Below are positions 32,848 to 40,429 of a DNA stretch of 45,852 nucleotides, piece by piece. The position numbers were made by a program, and so were the translations under genes. Numbering within the stretch: the first letter of the stretch is position 1; each line of letters begins with the position of its first letter. Source of the DNA: Streptomyces sp. AV19 (GTDB lineage Bacteria > Actinomycetota > Actinomycetes > Streptomycetales > Streptomycetaceae); the NCBI RefSeq assembly GCF_015999245.1, contig NZ_JAEAMR010000010.1, forward strand, positions 506,778-552,629, given 5' to 3'. Below the pieces are notes generated by a model that had not been told where the DNA came from, made no database searches, and was given only the letters and a program-made list of their open reading frames with translations.

Positions 32848-33882
32848 GTGTCCAGGCTGAAGGCCGAGCATCTGTACAAGGTGTTCGGCAGACGACCCGA
32901 AGCCGCCGTCAAGCGGCTCGAAGGCGGCGCGAGCCGCGACGAGCTGCGCGCGGACGGCACCACGGCCGCCGTCATCGATGCCTCGTTCGAGGTGGAGGCG
33001 GGCGAGATCTTCGTGGTGATGGGTCTCTCCGGCTCCGGCAAGTCCACGTTGCTGCGGATGCTCAACGGGCTGCTCGACCCGACCTCGGGCACCGTGTCCT
33101 ACGACGGCCGCGACCTGACCGCGCTCACCCCCCGTGAGCTGCGCGACGTACGCTCCCGGAACATCAGCATGGTCTTCCAGCACTTCGCGCTCTTCCCCCA
33201 CCGCAGCGTGCTGGAGAACGCCGGCTACGGCCTGGAGGTGCGCGGGGTGCCGCGCGCCGAGCGCGAGCGGCGCGCGGCCGAGGCCCTGGAGCTGGCCGGC
33301 CTGGGCGGCTGGGAGCGCTCCTGGCCCGACGAGCTGTCCGGCGGCATGCAGCAGCGCGTGGGCCTCGCCCGGGCGCTGGCCACCGACGCCGACCTGCTGC
33401 TGATGGACGAGTCCTTCAGCGCCCTCGACCCGCTGATCCGCCGCGACATGCAGGACCAGCTGCTGGACCTGCAGAAGCGCCTGAAGAAGACCATCGTGTT
33501 CATCACCCACGACCTCAACGAGGCCATGCGCCTGGGCGACCGGATCGCCGTCATGCGCGACGGCCGCATCGTCCAGAACGGCACCGCCGAGGACATCCTC
33601 GTCCGGCCCGCCAACGACTACGTCGCCTCCTTCATCCAGGACGTGGACCGCTCGCGGGTGCTCACCGCCGGTTCGGTCATGGACAAGGGCGGGATCACGG
33701 ACGAGATCGCCGCCACGGTGAGCGCCGACACGCCCCTGGCGGAGCTGTTCGCCCCGCTGGCGCTCGGCACCGCCTCCGTCGCCGTCACCGGCGAGGACGG
33801 ATCCGTCGCGGGGGTGGTCACCCGGGAACGGCTGCTGGCCGCGCTCGGCGAGCAGCCGGCGGGGGTGACCGCCGGTGCCTAG
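32848..33882 (+). CDS. Betaine/carnitine/choline-type ABC importer ATPase (OpuAA/ProV-like)
   Basis: A 344-residue ATPase for osmoprotectant uptake. Walker A GLSGSGKST, the signature LSGGMQQRVGLARAL, Walker B LLLMDESFSALDP and the switch ITHDLNEAMRLGD all fit ProV/OpuAA, as does the N-terminal LYKVFGRRPEAAVK. A C-terminal part (about 265-335) is a CBS-like region, shorter than the paired CBS of other OpuAA, that could sense ionic strength. GTG 32848 has GAGG (32839-32842) 5 nt upstream. Its last 8 nt overlap the permease gene, so translation is coupled. No osmotic regulator is visible near it. Confidence 0.9.
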   Translation: MSRLKAEHLYKVFGRRPEAAVKRLEGGASRDELRADGTTAAVIDASFEVEAGEIFVVMGLSGSGKSTLLRMLNGLLDPTSGTVSYDGRDLTALTPRELRDVRSRNISMVFQHFALFPHRSVLENAGYGLEVRGVPRAERERRAAEALELAGLGGWERSWPDELSGGMQQRVGLARALATDADLLLMDESFSALDPLIRRDMQDQLLDLQKRLKKTIVFITHDLNEAMRLGDRIAVMRDGRIVQNGTAEDILVRPANDYVASFIQDVDRSRVLTAGSVMDKGGITDEIAATVSADTPLAELFAPLALGTASVAVTGEDGSVAGVVTRERLLAALGEQPAGVTAGA

Positions 33883-35677
33883 GATCAACCTCGGCTCGTG
33901 GGCCCGGAACGCCGTGGACTGGCTGCAGTCCCACCTCTCCTGGCTCTTCGACGCCGTCAGCACCGTCCTCACCGGGATGTACGACGGTGTCCACGCCGTC
34001 CTGTCCGCCCCGGACGCCCTCCTCATGGCGGGCATCCTCGCCGTCGTCGCGTGGTGGCTGCGCGGTCTGCTCGCCGCGGTCCTCGCCTTCGCCGGCCTCG
34101 CCCTGATCGACTCGTTCCGGCTGTGGGACCAGGCGACCTCGACGCTCTCCCTGATCCTCGTCGCCAGCGTGATCACGCTGGTCCTGGCGGTGCCGCTGGG
34201 CATCTGGGCCGCCCGCGACCAGAAGGTCAGCAAGGCGCTGCGCCCGGTGCTGGACGTCATGCAGACGATGCCCGCCTTCGTCTATCTGATCCCGGGCGTC
34301 ATGTTCTTCTCGATCGGTCCCATGCCGGGTCTGATCGCCACCATCGTCTTCTCGATGCCGCCGGGCGTGCGGATGACCGAGCTGGGCATCCGGCAGGTGG
34401 ACGGCGAACTGGTCGAGGCCGCGCGGGCGTTCGGCACCACCCCGCGCGACACCCTGCTGCGCGTCCAGCTGCCGCTGGCGCTGCCCACCATCATGGCGGG
34501 CGTCAACCAGGTGATCATGCTCGCGCTCTCGATGGTCGTCATCGCGGGCATGGCCGGCGCGGGCGGCCTGGGCGAGGCCGTGTACTCGGCCGTCACCCAG
34601 GTCGACATCGGCGCCGGCGTGGAGAGCGGCCTCGCCGTGGTCGTCCTCGCCATGTACCTGGACCGGATGACCGGCGCGCTGGGCACCCGGGTCTCCCCGC
34701 TCGGCCGCCGCGGCGCGGCCAAGGCGGCGTCCCCGGCCCGCTCCGCGGCCTTCCTGCGCTACCGGCCCGGCACCGCCGTGGCCACCGTGGGCGTCGTCGT
34801 CCTCGCGCTCGTCGCCGGCGGCATGCACCTGGTGCGGGGCGGCGACCGGGAGAGCGTGGCGGCCGGCAAGGACGTCGGGCAGGGCAAGGCCGTCAAGATC
34901 GGCTACTTCCCGTGGGACGAGGCCGTCGCCTCCACCTACCTGTGGCAGAACGTCCTGGAGGCCCGCGGCTACCGGCCCGAGGTCAAGCAGCTCGACCCCG
35001 GTCCGCTGTACACCGCGCTGGCCCAGGGCCAGATGGACGTCCAGTTCGACTCCTGGCTGCCCACGACCCACAAGCAGTACTGGGACCGCTACGGCGGCAA
35101 GCTGAGCGACCTCGGCTCCTGGTACGGCCCCACCTCGCTGGAGCTGACCGTCCCCTCGTACATGAAGGACGTCAACTCGCTGGAGGACCTCAAGGGCAAG
35201 TCCGGTGAGTTCGGCGGCAAGATCGTCGGCATCGAGGCCAGCGCCGGCATGATGGGCAAGCTCAACGGCAACGTGCTCAAGGACTACGGGCTCGACGGCG
35301 AGTACAAGGTCGTCTCGTCCTCCACGTCCACGATGCTCGCCGAGCTGGACCGGGCGATGAAGAAGAAGGAGCCCATCGTCACGACCCTGTGGTCGCCGCA
35401 CTGGGCCTACGGCACCTACGACCTCAAGAAGCTCAAGGACCCCAAGGGCGCCTGGGGCAAGGGCGAGGAGCTGCACGCCATCGGCAAGAAGGACTTCGCC
35501 AAGGACTTCCCGCGGATCGCGGAGTGGGTGAAGGGCTTCAAGATGTCCGAGAAGGACCTCGCCTCGCTGGAGGCCGAGATCCAGAAGGGCGGCAAGGGGC
35601 ACGAGAAGGACTCCGCGCGTCGCTGGCTGGACGCGCGTCCGGGGCTGCTGGACAAGCTGGCACCGGTCACGTCCTGA
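33875..35677 (+). CDS. Betaine-type ABC importer: fused permease and substrate-binding protein
   Basis: A 600-residue fusion. Residues about 1-290 are the ProW/OpuAB permease: several helices, with the EAA-type loop VEAARAFGTTPRDTLLRVQLPLALP and a membrane segment after it. About 300-335 is a further membrane helix that anchors the extracellular domain. About 345-600 is an OpuAC-like binding domain: VKIGYFPWDEAVASTYLWQNVLEARGY, PGPLYTALAQGQMDVQFDSWLPTTH and TTLWSPHWAYGTYDLK supply the Trp/Tyr cage for a quaternary amine. This arrangement, binding domain fused behind the permease, is known from OpuA-type importers of Gram-positives. GTG 33875 overlaps the ATPase stop. Substrate by family: glycine betaine, choline or carnitine. 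Confidence 0.92.
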   Translation: MPRINLGSWARNAVDWLQSHLSWLFDAVSTVLTGMYDGVHAVLSAPDALLMAGILAVVAWWLRGLLAAVLAFAGLALIDSFRLWDQATSTLSLILVASVITLVLAVPLGIWAARDQKVSKALRPVLDVMQTMPAFVYLIPGVMFFSIGPMPGLIATIVFSMPPGVRMTELGIRQVDGELVEAARAFGTTPRDTLLRVQLPLALPTIMAGVNQVIMLALSMVVIAGMAGAGGLGEAVYSAVTQVDIGAGVESGLAVVVLAMYLDRMTGALGTRVSPLGRRGAAKAASPARSAAFLRYRPGTAVATVGVVVLALVAGGMHLVRGGDRESVAAGKDVGQGKAVKIGYFPWDEAVASTYLWQNVLEARGYRPEVKQLDPGPLYTALAQGQMDVQFDSWLPTTHKQYWDRYGGKLSDLGSWYGPTSLELTVPSYMKDVNSLEDLKGKSGEFGGKIVGIEASAGMMGKLNGNVLKDYGLDGEYKVVSSSTSTMLAELDRAMKKKEPIVTTLWSPHWAYGTYDLKKLKDPKGAWGKGEELHAIGKKDFAKDFPRIAEWVKGFKMSEKDLASLEAEIQKGGKGHEKDSARRWLDARPGLLDKLAPVTS

Positions 35678-35695
35678 CCGGGTTCCGGTACGCAT

Positions 35696-35746
35696 GACGC
35701 GGCGTACGGTGGGGCGGTGACCAGCCGTCGTACCGTACGCCGCGTC
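35696..35746 (+). promoter_or_regulatory. Hairpin enclosing the BtuF-like gene start and -10
   Basis: 15-bp perfect dyad GACGCGGCGTACGGT (35696-35710) with its inverse at 35732-35746; the 21-nt loop holds GTG 35717. TACGGT at 35705-35710 is a -10 with 6 nt to the GTG, so if the mRNA is leaderless only the right arm is transcribed and the dyad acts in DNA. Confidence 0.6.
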
Positions 35747-36457
35747 GTCTCCCTCGTCCCCTCGCTGACCGAGGCGGTGGCCGCCACCGCGCCGGAGCTG
35801 CTGGTGGGGGCCACGAACTGGTGCGAGCACCCGCCCGGTCTGGACGTCGTCCGGATCGGGGGCACCAAGAACCCCGACGTCCGGCGGATCGCCGCCCTCG
35901 CCCCCGACCTCGTGCTCGCCAACGAGGAGGAGAACCGCGCCCCGGACCTGACCGCCCTGCGCGCGGCGGGACTTGAGGTCCTGGTGACCGAAGTCCGCAC
36001 CCTGGAACAGGGATTCGCCGAGCTGGAGCGGACGCTCGTGGCCGGGTGCGGGCTGGCCTCGCCCGGCTGGCTGGCCGACGCGCGGGACGCGTGGGCCGAC
36101 GTGGACGTCCTGAGGCCGGAGGTACGGGCCGTGGTGCCGGTGTGGCGCAGGCCCTGGATGGTGCTCGGCCGCGACACCTTCGCGGGGGACGTCCTGGCCC
36201 GGCTCGGGGTCTCGCACGCGTACGAGGGGCACGCGGAGCGCTATCCCCGCGTGCCCCTCGGCGAGTTGACCGCCTGCGGCGCCGACCTGGTCGTCCTGCC
36301 CGACGAGCCGTACCGCTTCACCCGCGACGACGGGCCCGAGGCGTTTCCGTCCCTGCCCGCCGCGCTGGTCAGCGGGCGTCATCTGACGTGGTACGGGCCG
36401 TCGTTGGCGGAGGCGCCGGGGGCGCTGGGCGAGGCGTTGCGGGCGGCGCTTCGCTGA
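35717..36457 (+). CDS. Helical-backbone metal/cobalamin-binding protein (BtuF-like, cytosolic)
   Basis: A 246-residue class III substrate-binding fold (BtuF/FhuD-type) with VVSLVPSLTEAVAA at the start, IGGTKNPDVRRIAALAPDLVLANEEENR, and a long backbone helix. There is no signal peptide or lipobox, so it should be cytosolic; that is unusual for a binding protein and suggests a chaperone, sensor or enzyme-partner role, or a mistaken short start. CEHP after residue 35 may be a ligand site. No transporter is nearby. GTG 35717 fits the leaderless pattern. Its 3' end overlaps the convergent transporter gene by 79 nt. Confidence 0.75.
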   Translation: MTSRRTVRRVVSLVPSLTEAVAATAPELLVGATNWCEHPPGLDVVRIGGTKNPDVRRIAALAPDLVLANEEENRAPDLTALRAAGLEVLVTEVRTLEQGFAELERTLVAGCGLASPGWLADARDAWADVDVLRPEVRAVVPVWRRPWMVLGRDTFAGDVLARLGVSHAYEGHAERYPRVPLGELTACGADLVVLPDEPYRFTRDDGPEAFPSLPAALVSGRHLTWYGPSLAEAPGALGEALRAALR

Positions 36458-37638
36458 CCGGGCCGGGCCCGGCCGGGGGCCGTTCCCCGGGGGAACGCGG
36501 TACGGGCCGTCGTCGGCGCGGTCGCGGGCGCCGGGCGGGGTGCCGCGAGCAGTTGTCCGCCGACCAGGCCGGCCAGGGTGCGGGCCCCCGCGACGGCCCA
36601 GGCGGCGACCAGCAGCGCGTACAGCGCCACCGCGAGCCAGGTGAAGGCGTGCAGGTGGGTGTGGCGGGCGAGCGCGGCGGTGCCGGTCACGCAGGTGCCT
36701 ATCGGGAAGGTGAACGCCCACCAGGTCATCGCGAAGCCCATCCCGCCGCGCGCGGCGCGCACCACCAGCGCGGTGGCGAAGGCCAGCCACAGCAGGGCGA
36801 ATCCGATGACCGGCACGCCGTAGAGGACGGCGAACGCGGCCATCCCCGCCGGGTACGGGGCCGGGAGCGCGCCCCGGACCGCGTCGGCCAGGTTGTTGAC
36901 GGCCGTCGTCGACTGGCCCAGGGGGCCGAGGACGAGGAACAGGGTCGGGGTCAGGGCGAGCGGCAGCGGGCCGTGGTGGATCAGCCGCGAGAACACCAGC
37001 GGCAGCAGCGTCATCGTCATCAGCAGGCTCAGCCCGAACATCGCGTAACAGCCCAGGAGCATGGCCTCCCGGCCCTGCCCGGCGGGCAGGTGCCCGGCGA
37101 GCGCCGGGCCCAGCGCGGCCGACACCATCGGGGCGACGATCGGCAGCAGCCACACCGGGGAGGCGGTGCCGGGGGTGACATGGTGCCGGGTCACCATCAG
37201 GTACGGGATGCCGGCCGCGGCGACCAGGCCGGTGATCGTGCCCGCCGTCCACAGCACGGCGTCCACGGCGACGGCCGGGCCCTCGCCGATCACGCCCGCC
37301 CCGACCGAGAGCGTCGCGCCGCCGACCGCCAGCAGGGCCATCGCCAGGCAGCCGTAGAACGGCGCGACGGCGGGGTCGGCGAGGTGGCGGCGCGCCTGGT
37401 CGCGGTGGCGGGCCCAGTGCGCGGCGCGGGCGGCGAGGAGGACGGCCAGGGCCGCCGTGGCGAGCGCCCACACCGCTTGGAGAGCCACGGCGGGCGGCGG
37501 CGACGGCAGCGCGGCGCCCGCGCTCGCGACGATCGCGGTGCCCATGACGGTGGCGTACCAGTTGGGTCCGAGGTGGCGCACGCCGGTGCGAGGGGGGCTC
37601 GTCGTCGCGTGCGCGCGGGGCGGGGTGATGGTGCTCAT
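36379..37638 (-). CDS. TDT-family membrane transporter (TehA/Mae1/SSU1-like)
   Basis: A 419-residue protein with about ten hydrophobic helices. The start GPNWYATVMGTAIVASA fits the tellurite-resistance/dicarboxylate transporter family; HLHAFTWLAVALYALLVAAW is late in the chain. Members export sulfite, C4-dicarboxylates or act as anion channels (SLAC1). ATG 37638 has AAGGTG 7 nt upstream. The last 60 residues are an Ala/Pro/Arg tail. Its end overlaps the BtuF-like gene by 79 nt on the opposite strand. It is divergent from a LysR gene, which very likely controls it; sulfite efflux paired with LysR is common. Confidence 0.85.
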   Translation of the reverse strand: MSTITPPRAHATTSPPRTGVRHLGPNWYATVMGTAIVASAGAALPSPPPAVALQAVWALATAALAVLLAARAAHWARHRDQARRHLADPAVAPFYGCLAMALLAVGGATLSVGAGVIGEGPAVAVDAVLWTAGTITGLVAAAGIPYLMVTRHHVTPGTASPVWLLPIVAPMVSAALGPALAGHLPAGQGREAMLLGCYAMFGLSLLMTMTLLPLVFSRLIHHGPLPLALTPTLFLVLGPLGQSTTAVNNLADAVRGALPAPYPAGMAAFAVLYGVPVIGFALLWLAFATALVVRAARGGMGFAMTWWAFTFPIGTCVTGTAALARHTHLHAFTWLAVALYALLVAAWAVAGARTLAGLVGGQLLAAPRPAPATAPTTARTAFPRGTAPGRARPGQRSAARNASPSAPGASANDGPYHVR

Positions 37639-37696
37639 GTGTTCACCTTCGCCCCTCGGGACGTCCCTCACCAGGGACGATATGGCTATGAGGGCA

Positions 37697-37702
37697 TAAG
37701 CT
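37697..37702 (+). promoter_or_regulatory. -10 box for a leaderless lysR transcript
   Basis: TAAGCT ends 6 nt before ATG 37709; no ribosome-binding site. Only 70 nt separate lysR from the divergent transporter gene. Confidence 0.5.
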
Positions 37703-37708
37703 GGACTG

Positions 37709-38731
37709 ATGAGCACGCCGAGCACGTCGAGCAGGCCCATAGCGGAGCGGGTGCCGGACCTGGGGTCGCTGGAGCTGCTGCTGGCGGTGGCCCGGCTCGG
37801 CAGCCTGGGCCGCGCGGCCCGCGAACTGGGCATCACCCAGCCCGCCGCGAGCGGCCGCCTGCGCGGAATGGAGCGGATGCTCGGCGTCGCCCTCGTCGAG
37901 CGCTCCCCGCGCGGCTCCCGGCTGACGCCCGCCGGGGCCCTCGTCACGGACTGGGCTCGGCGGATCGTGGAGGCGGCGGAGGCGTTCGACGCGGGCGCGC
38001 GGGCGTTGCGCGGGCGCCGCGACTCCCGGCTGCGGGTGGCCGCGAGCATGACCATCGCGGAGTACCTGCTGCCCGGCTGGCTGATCGCCCTGCGGAGCGG
38101 GCGTCCGGACACGGCCGTCTCGTTGTTCGCGGGCAACTCGGCGGCGGTCGCGGAGCGGGTGCTCGTGGGGGAGGCGGACCTGGGGTTCGTGGAGGGGCTG
38201 GAGGTGCCGGCCGGGCTCGACGGGGCCGTCATCGGACACGACCGGCTGGTGCTGGTCACCGCGCCGTCCCATCCGTGGGCCCGGCGGCGGTCCCCCGTCG
38301 GGCGGGACGAACTGGCGGCGACGCCGCTGGTGCTGCGCGAACGGGGCTCGGGCACGCGCCAGGTCCTGGACGCGGCACTGTCCACCCCGGCCCGCCCCCT
38401 GCTGGAACTGGCCTCCACGACGGCCGTGAAGGCGGCGGTGGTGAGCGGGGCGGGGCCGGCGGTGCTGAGCGAGCTGGCGGTGGGGGAGGAGCTGGCGGGG
38501 CGGCGGTTGGTGGAGATTCCGGTGGAGGGTGTGGAGGGGGCTGTGGGGGGCGAGGGGGCGACGGGGGCCTCGGTGGACGGCTCCGGGGGTGCCTCCGGGG
38601 GAGTGCCGGGTGCCCCGGGGGCCGTCTCGTTGCGGCGGGATCTGCGGGCGGTGTGGCCGCGTGGGCAGCGGCCGGTGGGGCCGGCGTGGGAGTTGCTGGG
38701 GCTGACGCGGGTGGGGGTGTCTGTGGGGTGA
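37709..38731 (+). CDS. LysR-family regulator with Gly-rich insertion
   Basis: A 340-residue regulator. The winged helix reads LGSLELLLAVARLGSLGRAARELGITQPAASGRLRGMERMLG, then a linker helix and an effector domain (about 95-340) with RLRVAASMTIAEYLLPGWL and LGFVEGLEVP. Residues about 273-306 are almost all Gly, Ala, Val, Ser and Glu, an insertion not seen in typical LysR proteins; the frame stays open on both sides and the usual C-terminal helix WELLGL follows. Its DNA (38536-38567) has four runs of five or six G. ATG 37709 is the start. Its stop is 2 nt from the repeat element. It likely controls the divergent transporter. Confidence 0.88.
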   Translation: MSTPSTSSRPIAERVPDLGSLELLLAVARLGSLGRAARELGITQPAASGRLRGMERMLGVALVERSPRGSRLTPAGALVTDWARRIVEAAEAFDAGARALRGRRDSRLRVAASMTIAEYLLPGWLIALRSGRPDTAVSLFAGNSAAVAERVLVGEADLGFVEGLEVPAGLDGAVIGHDRLVLVTAPSHPWARRRSPVGRDELAATPLVLRERGSGTRQVLDAALSTPARPLLELASTTAVKAAVVSGAGPAVLSELAVGEELAGRRLVEIPVEGVEGAVGGEGATGASVDGSGGASGGVPGAPGAVSLRRDLRAVWPRGQRPVGPAWELLGLTRVGVSVG

Positions 38732-38733
38732 GT

Positions 38734-39406
38734 TTGCCCCTGGCCCGCCCTTTCACCGTTTCTTCCGGGGCTGCGCCCCGGGGCCCGGCACCGCGCTTCG
38801 CGCGGGGTGGGCGAGGGCTCCGCCCCCTGCACCCCCACCGGGGCTCCCGCCCCGGACCCCGCAACCGCGCTTCGCGCGGTTGTCCTCAAACGCCGGACAG
38901 GCTGAGTTCGCGGCTCCGCCGCTCGTCCTCAAACGCCGGACGGGCTGAATGCCACGCCCGGGCTGGATATCCGGTGCGGGCGACACCCGGTGCCGACGGT
39001 ATCCGGTGCGGGCGCGAAATCCAGCCCGTCTGGGGGTTGCCCCCTCCGGGGAGCTTGAGGACAGCGCCCGAATTGCCCCCTCCGGGGAGCTTGAGGACAG
39101 CGCCCGAAGGGCGCTTCGGGGGCGCAGCCCCCGCCCACCGTGCGAAGCGCGGTTCCAGGGGGCCAGTAGGCAAAGCCCCGGAAGGGATCCAGGAGGCAAA
39201 GCCCCAAAAGGGGTCCGGGGGGCGCAGCCCCCGGTGGGGTGCAGGGGCGAAGCCCCGCCCGGGGTGCAGAGGCGGAGCCCCCGCTCACCGTGCGAAGCGC
39301 GGAGCCGGGGTCCAGGGGGCGGAGCCCCCGGTCAACGCGGCGAAGCCGCGTTCCGGGCCCGGGGCGCAGCCCCGGAAGAAACGGTGAAAGGGCGGGCCAG
39401 GGGCAA
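38734..39406. repeat. 673-bp composite palindromic element with perfect 49-bp terminal inverted repeats
   Basis: 38734-38782 is the exact reverse complement of 39358-39406 (49 bp). Each end holds CCCGCCCTTTCACCGTTT (38744-38761) or its inverse (39379-39396). Inwards are micro-hairpins: left 38765-38781, 38791-38805, 38815-38825, 38838-38855, 38863-38881, 38910-38922; right 39118-39132, 39137-39153, 39218-39232, 39244-39256, 39271-39279, 39287-39303, 39315-39329, 39334-39352, 39359-39375. Two second boxes are at 38882-38905 and 38925-38948. The centre holds an inverted GGGCTGGAT (38960-38968 / 39019-39027) and a 15-bp direct repeat (38968, 39000). No ORF in it is credible. No transposase; target-site duplication not seen. 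Confidence 0.9.
39037..39108 (+). repeat. 36-bp perfect tandem duplication inside the element
   Basis: 39037-39072 and 39073-39108 are identical; each has a CCTCCGGGG core and TTGAGGAC, the inverse core of the second box. The exact identity points to recent slippage. Confidence 0.9.
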
Positions 39407-39818
39407 GGTCACCCCGCCGTCCGCCACGCCCAACTGCCGCCGTCGTAATCCCCGTTCCAACGAATCGCGCCACGCGATTCTCATCGGTAACAGGCCGAGG
39501 GGACCCGCGATCCCCGCCCCACCCATGGCCGGAAGCGCCCGCGTCCTGAATGCGGATACGGACATGGCACGTTCCGCACCCCCGCCGCCCGCCTGCGGCA
39601 GGGCCGCCGCAACGGCCCCGCCGCGAAGGGGAATTGCGGCCACCACCGCGCTGGCTGCTTCGCGCACTTGCCAGGGGCCTATTGATCGCGGGAATGTAAA
39701 AGGGTTGAAGCCGGGACTTTCAAATCATCGAGTGACGCGATTCTCCCTGGTTCGCCGGTGACGCGAGCGCCTAGGTTTCCGGGCGTAGGCCAAAGACTTC
39801 CTAGGGAAAGGAAGACAC
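39407..39818 (+). other. Intergenic region upstream of the secreted ricin-like gene
   Basis: No credible gene. GAATCGCG-N3-CGCGATTC (39462-39480) is an 8-bp dyad, and CGCGATTCTC recurs near 39737. From about 39660 the DNA is AT-richer. TAGGTT (39772-39777) is a candidate -10, between GCCTA/TAGGC half-sites (39769-39790), and AAAGGAAG (39807-39813) is the ribosome-binding site. Confidence 0.4.
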
Positions 39819-40331
39819 ATGCGGGCAATGAAGCGCATCGCCCTGGCAACCGTCGCGGCGGGTCTGGCCGCGGGCGCGTTCACGGCCACCGCGGGCCCCG
39901 CGATCGCCGCGACGCAGGCCGAGGGGTTCAAGGCGTCGGTCCAGTCGTACCGGGACGACACCAACCTCGACGAGTACTACGGCCGTGAGAGAGGCGCCCA
40001 GGTCCTCACCCGTGACGCCCGCGAGTACTACCAGAACTTCAAGTTCGAGCGGGTCGGCTCGACCCCCGGCACCTACACCATCAAGGGCGAGCGGTTCGGG
40101 CTGTGCCTCACGGCCCAGGGCCTCGACAGGCCGATCGTCCAGCAGGCGTGCGACTCCGGCAAGCTGTCGCAGCGGTGGCAGGTCGACACCGTCAACCAGC
40201 CATCCGTGATCAAGAGCATCAAGTACACCAACCAGGTCATCCAGGCCAACGGCCTCGACCGCGCGGTGACGCTCGAGCACGTCCAGGCGGGCAAGACCAA
40301 CCAGCTCTGGACGCTCTACACCAAGGACTGA
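39819..40331 (+). CDS. Secreted ricin-type beta-trefoil-like protein
   Basis: A 170-residue exported protein. Signal peptide: MRAMKRIALATVAAGLAAGAFTATAGPAIA, cut before ATQ; an Ala-x-Ala site is present. The mature part contains FGLCLTAQGLDRPIVQQACDSGKLSQRWQV and QANGLDRAVTLEHV...NQLWTLY: two QxW-type repeats of R-type lectin folds with one disulfide pair likely. About 45 residues before that have no recognised domain. ATG 39819 has AAAGGAAG upstream; ATG 39828 would also give a signal peptide. A 14-nt tandem duplication spans its stop codon, then a terminator. Probable role: carbohydrate binding outside the cell; this is inference. Confidence 0.75.
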   Translation: MRAMKRIALATVAAGLAAGAFTATAGPAIAATQAEGFKASVQSYRDDTNLDEYYGRERGAQVLTRDAREYYQNFKFERVGSTPGTYTIKGERFGLCLTAQGLDRPIVQQACDSGKLSQRWQVDTVNQPSVIKSIKYTNQVIQANGLDRAVTLEHVQAGKTNQLWTLYTKD

Positions 40332-40345
40332 ACACCAAGGACTGA
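40318..40345 (+). repeat. 14-bp tandem duplication across a stop codon
   Basis: ACACCAAGGACTGA occurs at 40318-40331 and again at 40332-40345. The first copy contains the stop of the secreted protein gene (40329-40331). The second follows with the same TGA. Confidence 0.9.
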
Positions 40346-40369
40346 ACGACCGGCCTCCTCGTTCAGGAA

Positions 40370-40399
40370 GGGCCCGGTGCGGACCGCCGCACCGGGCCC
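40370..40399 (+). terminator. Hairpin terminator after the secreted protein gene
   Basis: GGGCCCGGTGCGG (40370-40382) pairs with CCGCACCGGGCCC (40387-40399), loop ACCG. No T tract. Confidence 0.82.
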
Positions 40400-40415
40400 G
40401 TTCGCGTGCCCGCGG

Positions 40416-40421
40416 CTACAG
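40416..40421 (+). promoter_or_regulatory. -10 box for a leaderless GNAT transcript
   Basis: TACAGT ends 8 nt before ATG 40430; no ribosome-binding site. Confidence 0.5.
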
Positions 40422-40429
40422 TCGGCCGC

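Noticed and set aside
37640..37708. Possible T-N11-A LysR box between the TDT and lysR genes
   Set aside because: Only a weak, imperfect dyad around ATGGCTATGAGGGCAT; too short to claim.
36046..39387. Long plus-strand open frame covering several genes and the repeat element
   Set aside because: It crosses well supported genes in other frames and runs through inverted repeats; it is a high-GC artefact.
39666..39690. Sigma-factor-like promoter in the AT-rich stretch
   Set aside because: No pair of -35 and -10 with proper spacing could be fixed.
38949..39761. Plus-strand open frame inside and after the repeat element
   Set aside because: Composed of micro-hairpin repeats translated as Arg/Gly/Ala/Pro runs; no start signal.
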